From: LMUY01 sp965198565
GTDB lineage: Bacteria > Pseudomonadota > Alphaproteobacteria > Acetobacterales > Acetobacteraceae
Assembly (NCBI GenBank): GCA_965198565.1
Contig: OZ240665.1
Span: 248,001 to 312,000 of the forward strand
Direction of reading: 5' to 3'
DNA: 64,000 nt
The first letter of the stretch is position 1. Every line of letters begins with the position of its first letter. The translations under genes were made by a program, and so were the position numbers. The notes under the pieces are model-generated. The model searched no databases and had not been told where the DNA came from. It saw nothing but the letters and a program-made list of their open reading frames with translations. Below are positions 35,384 through 46,385 of the stretch, one piece after another.

Positions 35384-36427
35384 ATGACTTGTGTTCGCTC
35401 GATGCTGGCGCTTGCGTCGCTGTTGGTTTGCCCCATTCTTGCTGCGACTGCCGCCCATGCCGGACCAACGCTCGACGCCATCCGCAGCGCCGGCAGCGTG
35501 ACCTGCGCCGTGGTCACGGACGTCGACGACTATTCCGAGATCGACAGCCACGGTAATTTGTCGGCCCTGGGCGCGGACTTCTGCCACGCGCTGGCCGCGG
35601 AAATCTTTGGCGACCCGGGCAAGGCGCTGCTGCTCAGCAGGCCCGACGAACAGACCGGCATCATCGCCGTGCGCGACAAGCGGGCCAGCGTGCTGTTCGG
35701 CGCGACACCCAATCCAATGATCGGCAATGCCTTCGGTGTATCCTTCGGGCCGCCCATGTTCTTCGACGGGCAAGGCTTCCTCGTCGCCAAGGACAAGGGC
35801 ATCAGCACATTGGACGATCTCAGCGGCCGCGACGTCTGCTTCATCAACGCGTCGCCGGCGGAGCGCACCTTGTATACGGGGCTCGACCCGAAGCTGGCCA
35901 AACCGGAGGCGCACTTCCCGTTCACCGAACGCGGCGAGTTGGAAGTGGCGCTGCTCGACGACCATTGCGACGCGATGACGGGCGACATCTCGTGGCTCGC
36001 CAATGCCCGGCTCGGCTTCAAGCGATCCGCCTCGCGCTTCGTCATCCTGCCCGAGACCATCTCGCTCGACCCGCTCTCCCCGGCCTACCGCCGGGACGAC
36101 CCGGAGTGGGCCGCGCTGATCGACTGGACGGTGTGGTCGCTGCTGCAGGCCGAGTCCTACGGCATCACGCAGGCCGATGCCGCCACCATGCGTGACAGCA
36201 AGGACGTGGGGGTGCGGCGCTTGCTCGGCACTTCGCCCTGGCTCGAGAAGGCGCTCGGCGTCTCCGATGACGCGTTCTTCCACGCCATCGAGGCGGTCGG
36301 CAATTACGGCGAGCTGTATGACCGGGACGTGGGCGCCGGGTCGGAGTTGAAGCTGCCGCGGGGCCCGAACGCGCTGGCGTCGAAGGGCGGCCTGATGTGG
36401 GCGCTGCCGGTCGAGACGCTCGAGTAA
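35384..36427 (+). CDS. Amino-acid-type ABC transporter substrate-binding protein
   Basis: Periplasmic binding protein (family 3, type-2 fold) of 347 residues. A signal peptide ends near AATAAHAGPTLDAIR. Lobe 1 begins VTCAVVTDVDDYSEIDSHGN with the usual GLGADFCHALA-like segment read as ALGADFCHALAAEIFG. It resembles AapJ/BztA-type general amino acid binders. No permease or ATPase is adjacent, so it is an orphan binding protein. The ligand is unknown. Confidence 0.8.
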   Translation: MTCVRSMLALASLLVCPILAATAAHAGPTLDAIRSAGSVTCAVVTDVDDYSEIDSHGNLSALGADFCHALAAEIFGDPGKALLLSRPDEQTGIIAVRDKRASVLFGATPNPMIGNAFGVSFGPPMFFDGQGFLVAKDKGISTLDDLSGRDVCFINASPAERTLYTGLDPKLAKPEAHFPFTERGELEVALLDDHCDAMTGDISWLANARLGFKRSASRFVILPETISLDPLSPAYRRDDPEWAALIDWTVWSLLQAESYGITQADAATMRDSKDVGVRRLLGTSPWLEKALGVSDDAFFHAIEAVGNYGELYDRDVGAGSELKLPRGPNALASKGGLMWALPVETLE

Positions 36428-36442
36428 GCGGACTGGTTTTCG

Positions 36443-37651
36443 CTAACTGCGATACGAGCCGTTGATGTCGATATAGCCATGGGTGAGGTCGCAGGTCCAA
36501 ACCCGCGACCGGCCCTGGCCCAAGCCAAGATCGACCGCGATGGCGATCTCCCGCCCGCGCATGTGCGCGATCACGGGCGCCTCGTCGTAGCCCGGCACGA
36601 CGGTGCCTTCGCGCGCCATCCAGGTGCCGCCGACGCCGACGGAAAGCTTGTCGCGGTCGGCCGGCTCGCCCGCCTTGCCGACCGCCATCACGATCCGGCC
36701 CCAGTTCGCGTCTTCCCCGGCGACAGCCGTCTTCACCAGGGGCGAGTTGGCGATGGCCATGGCAACGCGCTTGGCGGACCCGTCGTCCACCGCGCCCGAC
36801 ACGTCGATCTGGATCAGCTTTTGCGCGCCCTCACCGTCCCGCACCACCTGCAAAGCGAGATCGAGCAGCAGGTCGTTCAAGGCGGCGCCGAAGCTGGTGA
36901 GGTCGGCGTCAGCGTTCCCGGCCGCACCGGTGGCGAACAGCAGCACGGTGTCGCTGGTGGAGGTGTCGCTGTCGACCGTGGTGCAGTTGAAGCTGGTGGC
37001 GGTGGCGGCCGCGAGCCGGGCCTGCAGCGCCGCCGCTGGCACGGCCGCATCGGTGAACACGAAGCACAGCATGGTGGCCATGTCGGGCGCGATCATGCCG
37101 CTGCCCTTGGCGAAACCGCTGATGCGGACGGGGGTGCCGCCGATCTCCGCCGTCCGGGTCGCTGCCTTCGGGAAGGTGTCGGTGGTCATGATGCCGCGGG
37201 CGGCCATCTCCCAGGATCCTGCCGCAAGGCTGGCATGCAAGCCCGGCAGCGCTGCGGTGATCCGCTCATGCGGAAGCACCTCGCCGATCACCCCCGTGCT
37301 GGCGAGGAACACCTCACGCGGCGGGCAGCCGAGCAAGGCCGCCGCCGCCGCCGCCGTGGCTTCCACCGTCTCGCGGCCCCGCGCGCCGGTGAACACGTTG
37401 GCGTTGCCGGCATTGACCACCACGCCGCGTGCGCGGCCGCCCGCCAGCGCCGAGCGGCACCAGTCGATCGGGGCGCCGGGGCACTTGTTGCGGGTGAACA
37501 CGCCGGCCACCGTCGAGCCCGGCGCCAGGTCGATCATCACGAGGTCGGTCCGGCCACGATAGCGGATGCCGGCGGCGGTGGCGCCAAGCCGGACGCCCGC
37601 GATGGGTGGCAGGTCCGGCAGGTCCACCGCGAGCGGCGAGATCGCAGCCAT
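36443..37651 (-). CDS. argJ: Bifunctional glutamate N-acetyltransferase / N-acetylglutamate synthase
   Basis: Recycles the acetyl group between acetylornithine and glutamate in arginine synthesis and may also make N-acetylglutamate. The 402-residue precursor is self-cleaved before the Thr in GSGMIAPDMATMLCFVF (near residue 190), giving alpha and beta chains. TRNKCPGAPIDWCR and VVNAGNANVFTGARG are typical, and the C-terminus THGYIDINGSYRS is diagnostic. It forms a minus-strand pair with the parvulin gene 7 bases upstream. Confidence 0.96.
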   Translation of the reverse strand: MAAISPLAVDLPDLPPIAGVRLGATAAGIRYRGRTDLVMIDLAPGSTVAGVFTRNKCPGAPIDWCRSALAGGRARGVVVNAGNANVFTGARGRETVEATAAAAAALLGCPPREVFLASTGVIGEVLPHERITAALPGLHASLAAGSWEMAARGIMTTDTFPKAATRTAEIGGTPVRISGFAKGSGMIAPDMATMLCFVFTDAAVPAAALQARLAAATATSFNCTTVDSDTSTSDTVLLFATGAAGNADADLTSFGAALNDLLLDLALQVVRDGEGAQKLIQIDVSGAVDDGSAKRVAMAIANSPLVKTAVAGEDANWGRIVMAVGKAGEPADRDKLSVGVGGTWMAREGTVVPGYDEAPVIAHMRGREIAIAVDLGLGQGRSRVWTCDLTHGYIDINGSYRS

Positions 37652-37658
37652 CCCAGCG

Positions 37659-38663
37659 CTACTTGGGCGTAGCGGGCGGCACGCCGGGGGCCGGCGGCAT
37701 GTCGGTGGTGGGGGTGCTGGTCGGATTGGGCGTGGCCGGGGCAGCGGGCATCGGCGAGCCGTCCACGTTGAACTTCTCGATCGCCAAGCCCACCCGCGCC
37801 TTGTCCAGCGCCTGCCGCACCCCCGCCTGGATGATCTGCTGCCGCAATTCGGCCTTCACCTGGTCGAAGCTCGGCGGCGGCGACACGCGGCGCTCTTCCA
37901 CCTTGATGACGTGGTAGCCGAATTGGGTCTTCACCGGCGTTTCGGTGTATTGGCCGGGCTTCAGCGCGAAGGCGGCGGCGGCGAACTCCGGCACCATGTC
38001 GCTCTTCTTGAAGAAGCCGAGATCGCCGCCGTTCTGCGCCCCCGGGTCCTTGCTCTCCTGCTTGGCCAAGGTGGCGAAATCGGCGCCCTTGTCGAGTTGC
38101 GCGATGATCTTCTTGGCCTCTTCCTCGGTCGGCACCAGGATGTGCCGCGCGTGTACCTCCTCCTCGCCGGGCTTGTTGGCGTATTCCGCATCATACTTGG
38201 CGTGCAGCGCCGCCTCGGTCACGGCTGGGGCGATGTCGCGGGTGAGAATGGCGTTCTGCAGCACCTGGTCGCGCGCCCGGTCGAGCGCCTTCTGCACCTG
38301 CGGCTGGTTCTGCAGCCCTTCCTTTTCCGCCTGCATCACCAGCGCCTGGCGGTCGACCATCTGGTCCAGCAACATCGGGTAGAGGACCTGCGGCGGCATG
38401 GAGCGCATCTCGTCCGGAAGGCTCTGCGCGGCCTCCGAGAGGTCGCTCAGGTGGATGTCGGTGCCACCGACCTTGGCGACCACCGGATCGGCAGGAACGG
38501 CCGGAGCGGTGCCTGCGGCCGAACCGGGCGCGGGGCTCGCCGGCGTTGGGCTTGCCGGGGCGGTCGGAGCAGCCGCAGAGCCGGCCGTGCCTTGGGCCAG
38601 CGCTGCGAGCGGGAGAACGGGGGCGCAAAGCAGAGCGGCCGCAACGGCGAGCGACAGGCGCAT
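37659..38663 (-). CDS. Periplasmic parvulin-type peptidyl-prolyl isomerase
   Basis: Extracytoplasmic folding factor of the SurA/PpiC class, 334 residues from ATG 38663 with GAGG nearby. A signal peptide ends near LPLAALAQG. A Pro/Ala-rich spacer and a SurA-like N-terminal helical segment follow. The parvulin domain covers about residues 165-265 (VHARHILVPTEEEAKKII; GGDLGFFKKSDMVPEFA; TQFGYHVIKVEERR). The C-terminus is Pro/Ala-rich. It could help outer-membrane protein biogenesis; secA lies divergently next to it. Confidence 0.88.
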   Translation of the reverse strand: MRLSLAVAAALLCAPVLPLAALAQGTAGSAAAPTAPASPTPASPAPGSAAGTAPAVPADPVVAKVGGTDIHLSDLSEAAQSLPDEMRSMPPQVLYPMLLDQMVDRQALVMQAEKEGLQNQPQVQKALDRARDQVLQNAILTRDIAPAVTEAALHAKYDAEYANKPGEEEVHARHILVPTEEEAKKIIAQLDKGADFATLAKQESKDPGAQNGGDLGFFKKSDMVPEFAAAAFALKPGQYTETPVKTQFGYHVIKVEERRVSPPPSFDQVKAELRQQIIQAGVRQALDKARVGLAIEKFNVDGSPMPAAPATPNPTSTPTTDMPPAPGVPPATPK

Positions 38664-38859
38664 GACACGAACCTCGAAAACGTTGAAGCCCGCACCCATC
38701 GCGGCCGGGCACGTGGCGGGGTTATGACCGAAGCAGCGCGGGATTAAAAGTTCTGCCCGGTGACCATTGGTTCATGGGCGACCCGGAGGGGCACCGGCTG
38801 CGTTGACCCGGAGGGGTGCGGCTCTTATCTCAATGGGCCGCGTTCAAACCGGACCAACC

Positions 38860-41574
<2,715 letters not shown>

Positions 41575-41584
41575 CAGCCGGGCC

Positions 41585-42523
41585 GTGCGCATTGGCATCG
41601 TCGGGGCGGGGCTTGCCGGGCTGGCCTGCGCCCAACGCTTGAAGGCGGCCGGCCATGGCGTGACGCTGTTCGACAAGGGGCGTGGCCCCGGCGGTCGCAT
41701 GTCTGCCCGCCGCATCGCGACCGAGGCGGGTGAGGCGTCGTTCGATCATGGCGCCCAGTATTTCACCGCCCGCGACCCGGCGTTCCGCCAGCAAGTGGAG
41801 CAATGGCGGCAAGCGGGATGCGCCGCAGCGTGGCCCGCCGCCGGCCCGGACGCCTGGGTGGGCGTGCCAGCGATGAACGCGCCGATCAAGGCGCTTGCCC
41901 ATGCGCTGGACGTGCGCTGGAACGTTCAGGTGACCGCGCTTGCCCGGGCGGGCGGCGCGTGGTCGCTTGTAGGAAACGGTGGTGGCGAGGGGGGCTTCGA
42001 GGCCGTGGTGGTCGCCATTGCGGCGGAGCAGGCGGCGGCGTTGCTGGCTCCGCATGAGCCCGGCTTTGCCGCTCGCGCCGCGTCCACGGTGTCGCAGCCA
42101 TGCTGGACGCTGATGGCTGCCTTTGCCGAGCCACTGCCGATTGCGGCCGACATCCTGCGCGACGACCCGGTGGTCGGCTGGGCCGCGCGGAATTCGGCCA
42201 AGCCGGGCCGTGCGGGCCCCGAGAGCTGGGTGGTGCAGGGCAGCGCGGACTGGTCGCGTACCCATTTGGAGCGCACGCCCGCTGACATCGTGCCGTTGCT
42301 GCTCGAGGCCTTTGCCGCCGCCGCTGGCGCTGCTTTGCCGCCACCCTCCGCCGCGCTGGCGCATCGCTGGCGCTACGCGAAGTCGGGCGCGGCTGGAGAG
42401 GGTCAGCTCTGGAGCCACGAGCGTTCTCTGGGCGTCTGTGGCGATTGGCTGCTCGGCCCCCGCGTCGAATGTGCCTGGCTGTCAGGCACCGGCCTTGCTG
42501 GGGTGATGATCGGCCAGGTGTGA
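41585..42523 (+). CDS. FAD/NAD(P)-dependent oxidoreductase, renalase-like
   Basis: Flavoprotein of about 312 residues in the amine-oxidase/renalase group. The N-terminal Rossmann motif is IGIVGAGLAGLACAQRL, followed by LFDKGRGPGGRMSARR and FDHGAQYFTARDP. The C-terminus WLLGPRVECAWLSGTGLAG is the second FAD motif. The start is a GTG at 41585, 11 bases after the secA stop, so it may be expressed from the secA transcript. Substrate unknown. Confidence 0.82.
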   Translation: MRIGIVGAGLAGLACAQRLKAAGHGVTLFDKGRGPGGRMSARRIATEAGEASFDHGAQYFTARDPAFRQQVEQWRQAGCAAAWPAAGPDAWVGVPAMNAPIKALAHALDVRWNVQVTALARAGGAWSLVGNGGGEGGFEAVVVAIAAEQAAALLAPHEPGFAARAASTVSQPCWTLMAAFAEPLPIAADILRDDPVVGWAARNSAKPGRAGPESWVVQGSADWSRTHLERTPADIVPLLLEAFAAAAGAALPPPSAALAHRWRYAKSGAAGEGQLWSHERSLGVCGDWLLGPRVECAWLSGTGLAGVMIGQV

Positions 42524-42607
42524 AGCTGGCGCGGCGATGCGTGCGCCGTTAAACGGGCGGGAATGGGGGCTTTCCTCCTGCCTCGCGCACGCTTATACAG
42601 CGACCAG

Positions 42608-42683
<76 letters not shown>

Positions 42684-42745
42684 AGCTCAATGGGTTTTGG
42701 CTTAGCAGGGCTTAGTTCTATCGTAAGTCTATGACCTGTTACGGC

Positions 42746-43028
42746 CTAGAGCTTGGGATGAGATCCAGCGGCGCGTGATATAGCTCGAGCGCCATCAATT
42801 ACCTTTCGCATACTCATTGCCAAAGCTGCCGTTTGCTGATCCTCAGCCATTTGGAAAAGAGCTTCGGCATCTATGGCGACAATTGGGTAGCCATCCTCAT
42901 CGACTGGCAACGGCCACTCGATGGTTCGACTATGTTCGCCAACTCTCACAGCCGCAAAGGCGTTCTTGTCTGCGAGCGCTCCAAAGACACCGCCGACACT
43001 GATGGCTGTGGATAAGTCCACGAGCGAG
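42746..43028 (-). pseudogene. 5'-truncated DUF2442-like gene, cut off by IS1380
   Basis: The frame keeps the C-terminal part of a DUF2442-like protein: VDLSTAISVGGVFGALADKN, FAAVRVGEHSRTIEWP, then IVAIDAEALFQMAEDQ and a stop at 42746. Its 5' side ends at the CTAG target duplication of the IS1380 element. On the far side of the element no continuing DUF2442-like N-terminus is visible in any frame, so the gene was truncated and not just interrupted. DUF2442 genes often stand next to DUF4160 genes as small pairs of unknown role; no partner is present. Confidence 0.55.
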
Positions 43029-43032
43029 CTAG

Positions 43033-44655
43033 CCCGGATTATTCGCCAGGGGTGACGGGCATGGGACAAGCCGCTGATACGATGTAGGATTTGGTCGTGA
43101 CACCATTCCCATCGGATCCCGGAGCGCATGCCCGTCAAAGTTGAATCTACCCCGATGCTGCCTGGTTTGTCACCGGTCGGCAGCAAGACGATTGAGGCGC
43201 GTTTCGACGGTTCCTGCATGTCTTCCGATGGTGGGCTGCTGGCGCTGCGCGAGGTCGAGCAGCGGCTTGCCATTGCCTCGCGCCTGGCGAGCTGCATCCG
43301 AGACCCGCGTGATCCCAGTCGGGTGGTCCATGGCCTGGACGAGATCATCCGCACGCGCATGCTGATGATTGCGGCGGGCTACGAGGACGGCAACGACGCC
43401 GATGCCCTGCGCCGTGACCCGATGTTCAAGCTGGCGATGGGACGGCTGCCGGATGATGGCGACCTTTGCTCGCAGCCGACCATCTCGCGCCTGGAGAACC
43501 TGCCGGATGCGCGTGCTCTGTTGCGCATGGGGCGAGCCATGGTCGAGCATTACTGCCACAGCTTCCGCCAGGTGCCCCGCCGCATCGTGCTCGACATCGA
43601 CGACACGTTCGACGCCGTGCATGGCGGCCAGCAGTTGCGGCTGTTCAACGCGCATCATGACGAATATGGCTTCCAGCCGATCGTGGTGTTCGACGGCGAC
43701 GGCCGTATGATCGCTGCCGTGCTGCGCCCGGCCAGCAGGCCTTCGGGCAAGCAGATCGTGCGCTGGTTGCATCGCCTGATCACCGCGATCCGCGGCCACT
43801 GGCCGCTTGTGGAGATCATGCTTCGCGCCGACAGCCATTACTGCATGCCGGAGGTGCTGCGGTTCTGCCGGGTCAGAGGGCTGGATTACACGCTCGGCGT
43901 GGCGCCCACCTCGACGCTGCGCAAACACGTCCGCAGCCTCGAGCAGAGCACCGCCGCCCGTGCTGCCACGGCTGCGGACGGCACGAAGCTGCGCCGGTTC
44001 AAGGAATTCTACGACGGCGCGGCGAGTTGGGACCGCGTGGAGCGCATTGTTGCTCGCGTGGAAGCCGGACCGCAGGGCACCGACACACGCTTCGTCGTCA
44101 CCAGCCTCATCGGCCCGTCCGGCCGAACCGTCTATCAGGATATCTACTGCGCACGCGGGCAGGCGGAGAACCACATCAAGGCATGGAAGACGCATTTGGC
44201 CGCCGACCGGACCTCGTGCTGCCGGGCAAGCGCCAACCAGTTCCGCCTGTTCCTGCATGTCGGCGCCTACTGGCTCATGTGGAGCCTGCGCACGCTGATG
44301 CCGCGCCGGTCGCGCTGGCGGGTCGCTCAGTTCGATACCCTACGGCTGCGGCTGATCAAGCTGGCGGTGCGCATCGAGGTCTTGAAAACGAAGGTGCGCC
44401 TGCACCTGCCGCGGGCAACGCCGGATCAGGCGCTGTTCGCGTTGCTCCTGACGCGCATGCCTCGCCTCAGCATCTAATCCATCGGGCGGATGCTCCATAC
44501 CTCACCCGATGCCGATCAACCCCAACGCCCACCAGCTACCCAAACCAAAACTAACGGACCCATATGGGACCGGCGGTGAGCTATGAAGTTACAGCCTCAA
44601 GTTGAGCGACCGTCATGGCGCTACCAACCGCCGACACGCTGGTGAATAATAGCGG
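43033..44655 (+). mobile_element. IS1380-family insertion sequence with identifiable ends
   Basis: About 1.62 kb. The left end CCCGGATTATTCGCC (43033-43047) and the inverted right end GGTGAATAATAGCGG (44641-44655) match at 11 of 15 positions. CTAG flanks both sides (43029-43032 and 44656-44659), a 4-bp target duplication of the size typical for this family. It contains one intact transposase gene. Confidence 0.85.
43128..44477 (+). CDS. IS1380-family transposase
   Basis: DDE transposase of 449 residues, the normal full length. Visible features are the N-terminal FDGSCMSSDGGLLALREVEQ, RIVLDIDDTFDAVHGGQQL (first Asp region), LRADSHYCMPEVLRFC (second Asp) and YCARGQAENHIKAWK (Glu region). The frame is intact, so the element may still be active. 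It carries the only gene of the element. Confidence 0.95.
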   Translation: MPVKVESTPMLPGLSPVGSKTIEARFDGSCMSSDGGLLALREVEQRLAIASRLASCIRDPRDPSRVVHGLDEIIRTRMLMIAAGYEDGNDADALRRDPMFKLAMGRLPDDGDLCSQPTISRLENLPDARALLRMGRAMVEHYCHSFRQVPRRIVLDIDDTFDAVHGGQQLRLFNAHHDEYGFQPIVVFDGDGRMIAAVLRPASRPSGKQIVRWLHRLITAIRGHWPLVEIMLRADSHYCMPEVLRFCRVRGLDYTLGVAPTSTLRKHVRSLEQSTAARAATAADGTKLRRFKEFYDGAASWDRVERIVARVEAGPQGTDTRFVVTSLIGPSGRTVYQDIYCARGQAENHIKAWKTHLAADRTSCCRASANQFRLFLHVGAYWLMWSLRTLMPRRSRWRVAQFDTLRLRLIKLAVRIEVLKTKVRLHLPRATPDQALFALLLTRMPRLSI

Positions 44656-44771
44656 CTAGATCCGGCCCGTGTTCTCGTTCTTACCGTAGAGCCCCGCAGC
44701 GATGAGCCATTGACTCTTGCCGAGCAGTTCTCGCGATTGGTTTTCCGGCCGCATTGGCTGTGATAAAATGG

Positions 44772-45000
44772 TCAAGACGCGCGCGCATGACTTGCGAGAG
44801 CTGCCAGGCGGTCACGAATGGCCTGTAGCGCGTAGCCGGATTCCACGCGAGGCGCGTAGTCGTGCGGCGCTGGCGCGGCGTCCGGATACATGGCCGCATA
44901 CTCGGCGGCATTTTGAAATCGGCCGCGGCTATTGTCGTCGATAAATGTCTCCGATGCGGCGCTTTCAGCGAGCACCAGCCCGTGGGACGCCAGATTTCGA
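44772..45000 (-). pseudogene. 3' fragment of a Hint-domain surface protein gene, separated by IS256
   Basis: Encodes the C-terminal part NLASHGLVLAESAASETFID and on to DNSRGRFQNAAEYAAMYP, ending PRVESGYALQAIRDRLA. This matches the C-terminus of the intact Hint protein at 53405-56656 almost residue for residue in pattern. At 45000 it runs into the IS256 end. Rejoined to the 5' fragment at 46386 the frame reads DYFHIRNLASHG without a break. Confidence 0.8.
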
Positions 45001-46385
45001 TGGATTGCGTCCGTCAAGCTGGTGTAAAATCCGGTGTAGTTGAGGTGGCCATTGGTCAGGCGGCTATGGTGGCGATCTCATTGGGTATAGCGTCGATAGT
45101 CGGCGGTATGAGTTCGGCCATGGCCTCGGTCTGCATGTAGCGGTGCTGGAGTTGCCACTCGTCGTTGGCCTCCAGCAGCACCGCGCCAATCAGCCTGATG
45201 ATAGCGCCCTCGTTTGGAAAGATGCCGACGACGTCGGCCCGGCGTTTGACCTCCTTGTTAAGCCGTTCGATCGGGTTGGTGCTGTGGATCTTCACCCGGT
45301 GCTGGGCGGGGAAGTTCATGTAGGCCAGCACGTCGGCCTCGCTCTCGTCGATGAACGCACCGAGCTTCGGCCATTTGTCGCGGAGTTGGTCGGCGACGTG
45401 ACGCATGGTCTGGGTGGCGTTCTGATGGTCCAACTGGGTGAATGCCTGGCGAAGAGCGGCCGATACCATGTTCTGCTGGCCTTTCGGCACGTAGGCCTGT
45501 GCATTGCGCATCCAGTGAACGCGGCATCTTTGCCACGTGGAGCCCAGCACCCGGCGGATCGCAGCCTTCAGGCCTTCGTGCGCGTCTGAGATGACGAGCT
45601 TGGTGCCGCGCAGGCCCCGCTTGACCAGGCTCTTGAGGAACGTCGACCAGAACATCTCCGCCTCCGAAGGCCCGATGTGCAGGCCAACAATCTCGCGCTT
45701 GCCCTCGGTGTTCACGGCCACAGCGATTATCACCGCCACCGTCCTGATCTGCCCACCCTCACGCTGCTTGAGGTAGGTGGCATCCAGCCAGAGATAAGGC
45801 CAATCGCCGACAAGAGGGCGTTCGAGAAAGGCATTCACCCGATCGTCGATGTCCTTGCACAGCTTGCTCACCGTGCTCTTGCTGATCCCTGCCAGGCCCA
45901 TCGCCTGCACCAGGTCATCCACCCGCCGCGTCGACACGCCGCCGATCCACGCTTCCTGGATTACCGCCACCAGGGCCTTCTCGGACGTCTTGCGGGGCTC
46001 CAGAAACGGCGGGAAGTAGCTGCCCTGGCGCAGCTTGGGGATGCGGAGCTGCAGGCTGCCCAGCCGCGTGTCCAGCGTCCGGTCGCGGTAGCCGTTGCGA
46101 TAGGTCGCCCGCTCGGCCGTGCGCTCGTGCCGTCCGGCGCCGATCAGCCCCTCTACGTCCGTCTCCATCAGCAACTGCACCACAGCCTCCGCCACACTGC
46201 GCAGGAAGTCGCCATCTCCGGCTTTCGCCAGCAGCTCGGCCAACGGTAGTCTGTCCTCGGTCATCGGGTCCTCGTCGGTTCAGGTTAGAGCCTCGCAACT
46301 CCACCTTAGCCAGCCGATCCGATGACCACCTCCGCCTACACCGCCGACGTCAGCGAAATTCCACCACGAGCACGGACGCTATCGA
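45001..46385 (-). mobile_element. IS256-family insertion sequence inside a Hint-domain gene
   Basis: About 1.39 kb. The left end TGGATTGCGTCCGTCAAGCT and the inverted right end (TCGATAGCGTCCGT when read inward) share GAT-N-GCGTCCGT. The left end also has GGTGTAAAA as in other IS256 elements. TCGA occurs at both junctions (44997-45000 and 46386-46389). The usual target duplication is 8-9 bp, so the ends could be off by a few bases. Confidence 0.75.
45056..46264 (-). CDS. IS256-family (mutator type) transposase
   Basis: DDE transposase of 402 residues, full length. Typical segments are GRHERTAERATYRNGYRDR, TRRVDDLVQAMGLAGISKST, LWLDATYLKQREGG (first Asp), LVISDAHEGLKAAI (second Asp) and the C-terminal HSTNPIERLNKEVKRRADVV, which holds the Glu/basic region. 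The frame is intact, so the element could be active. Confidence 0.96.
   Translation of the reverse strand: MTEDRLPLAELLAKAGDGDFLRSVAEAVVQLLMETDVEGLIGAGRHERTAERATYRNGYRDRTLDTRLGSLQLRIPKLRQGSYFPPFLEPRKTSEKALVAVIQEAWIGGVSTRRVDDLVQAMGLAGISKSTVSKLCKDIDDRVNAFLERPLVGDWPYLWLDATYLKQREGGQIRTVAVIIAVAVNTEGKREIVGLHIGPSEAEMFWSTFLKSLVKRGLRGTKLVISDAHEGLKAAIRRVLGSTWQRCRVHWMRNAQAYVPKGQQNMVSAALRQAFTQLDHQNATQTMRHVADQLRDKWPKLGAFIDESEADVLAYMNFPAQHRVKIHSTNPIERLNKEVKRRADVVGIFPNEGAIIRLIGAVLLEANDEWQLQHRYMQTEAMAELIPPTIDAIPNEIATIAA

Noticed and set aside
37659..38663. Assigning the parvulin as SurA
   Set aside because: A single parvulin domain with Pro/Ala-rich tails fits PpiC/SurA-like proteins in general, and the typical SurA neighbours (lptD, pdxA, rsmA) are not present.
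44656..44754. 32-residue frame starting MRPENQSRELLG and ending in the IS1380 target duplication
   Set aside because: Very short, no ribosome binding site, and the stop lies in the CTAG duplication; it may be a chance frame or a remnant.
44681..44911. 76-residue frame in the gap between IS1380 and the Hint fragment
   Set aside because: It overlaps the Hint fragment in another frame and shows no family features.
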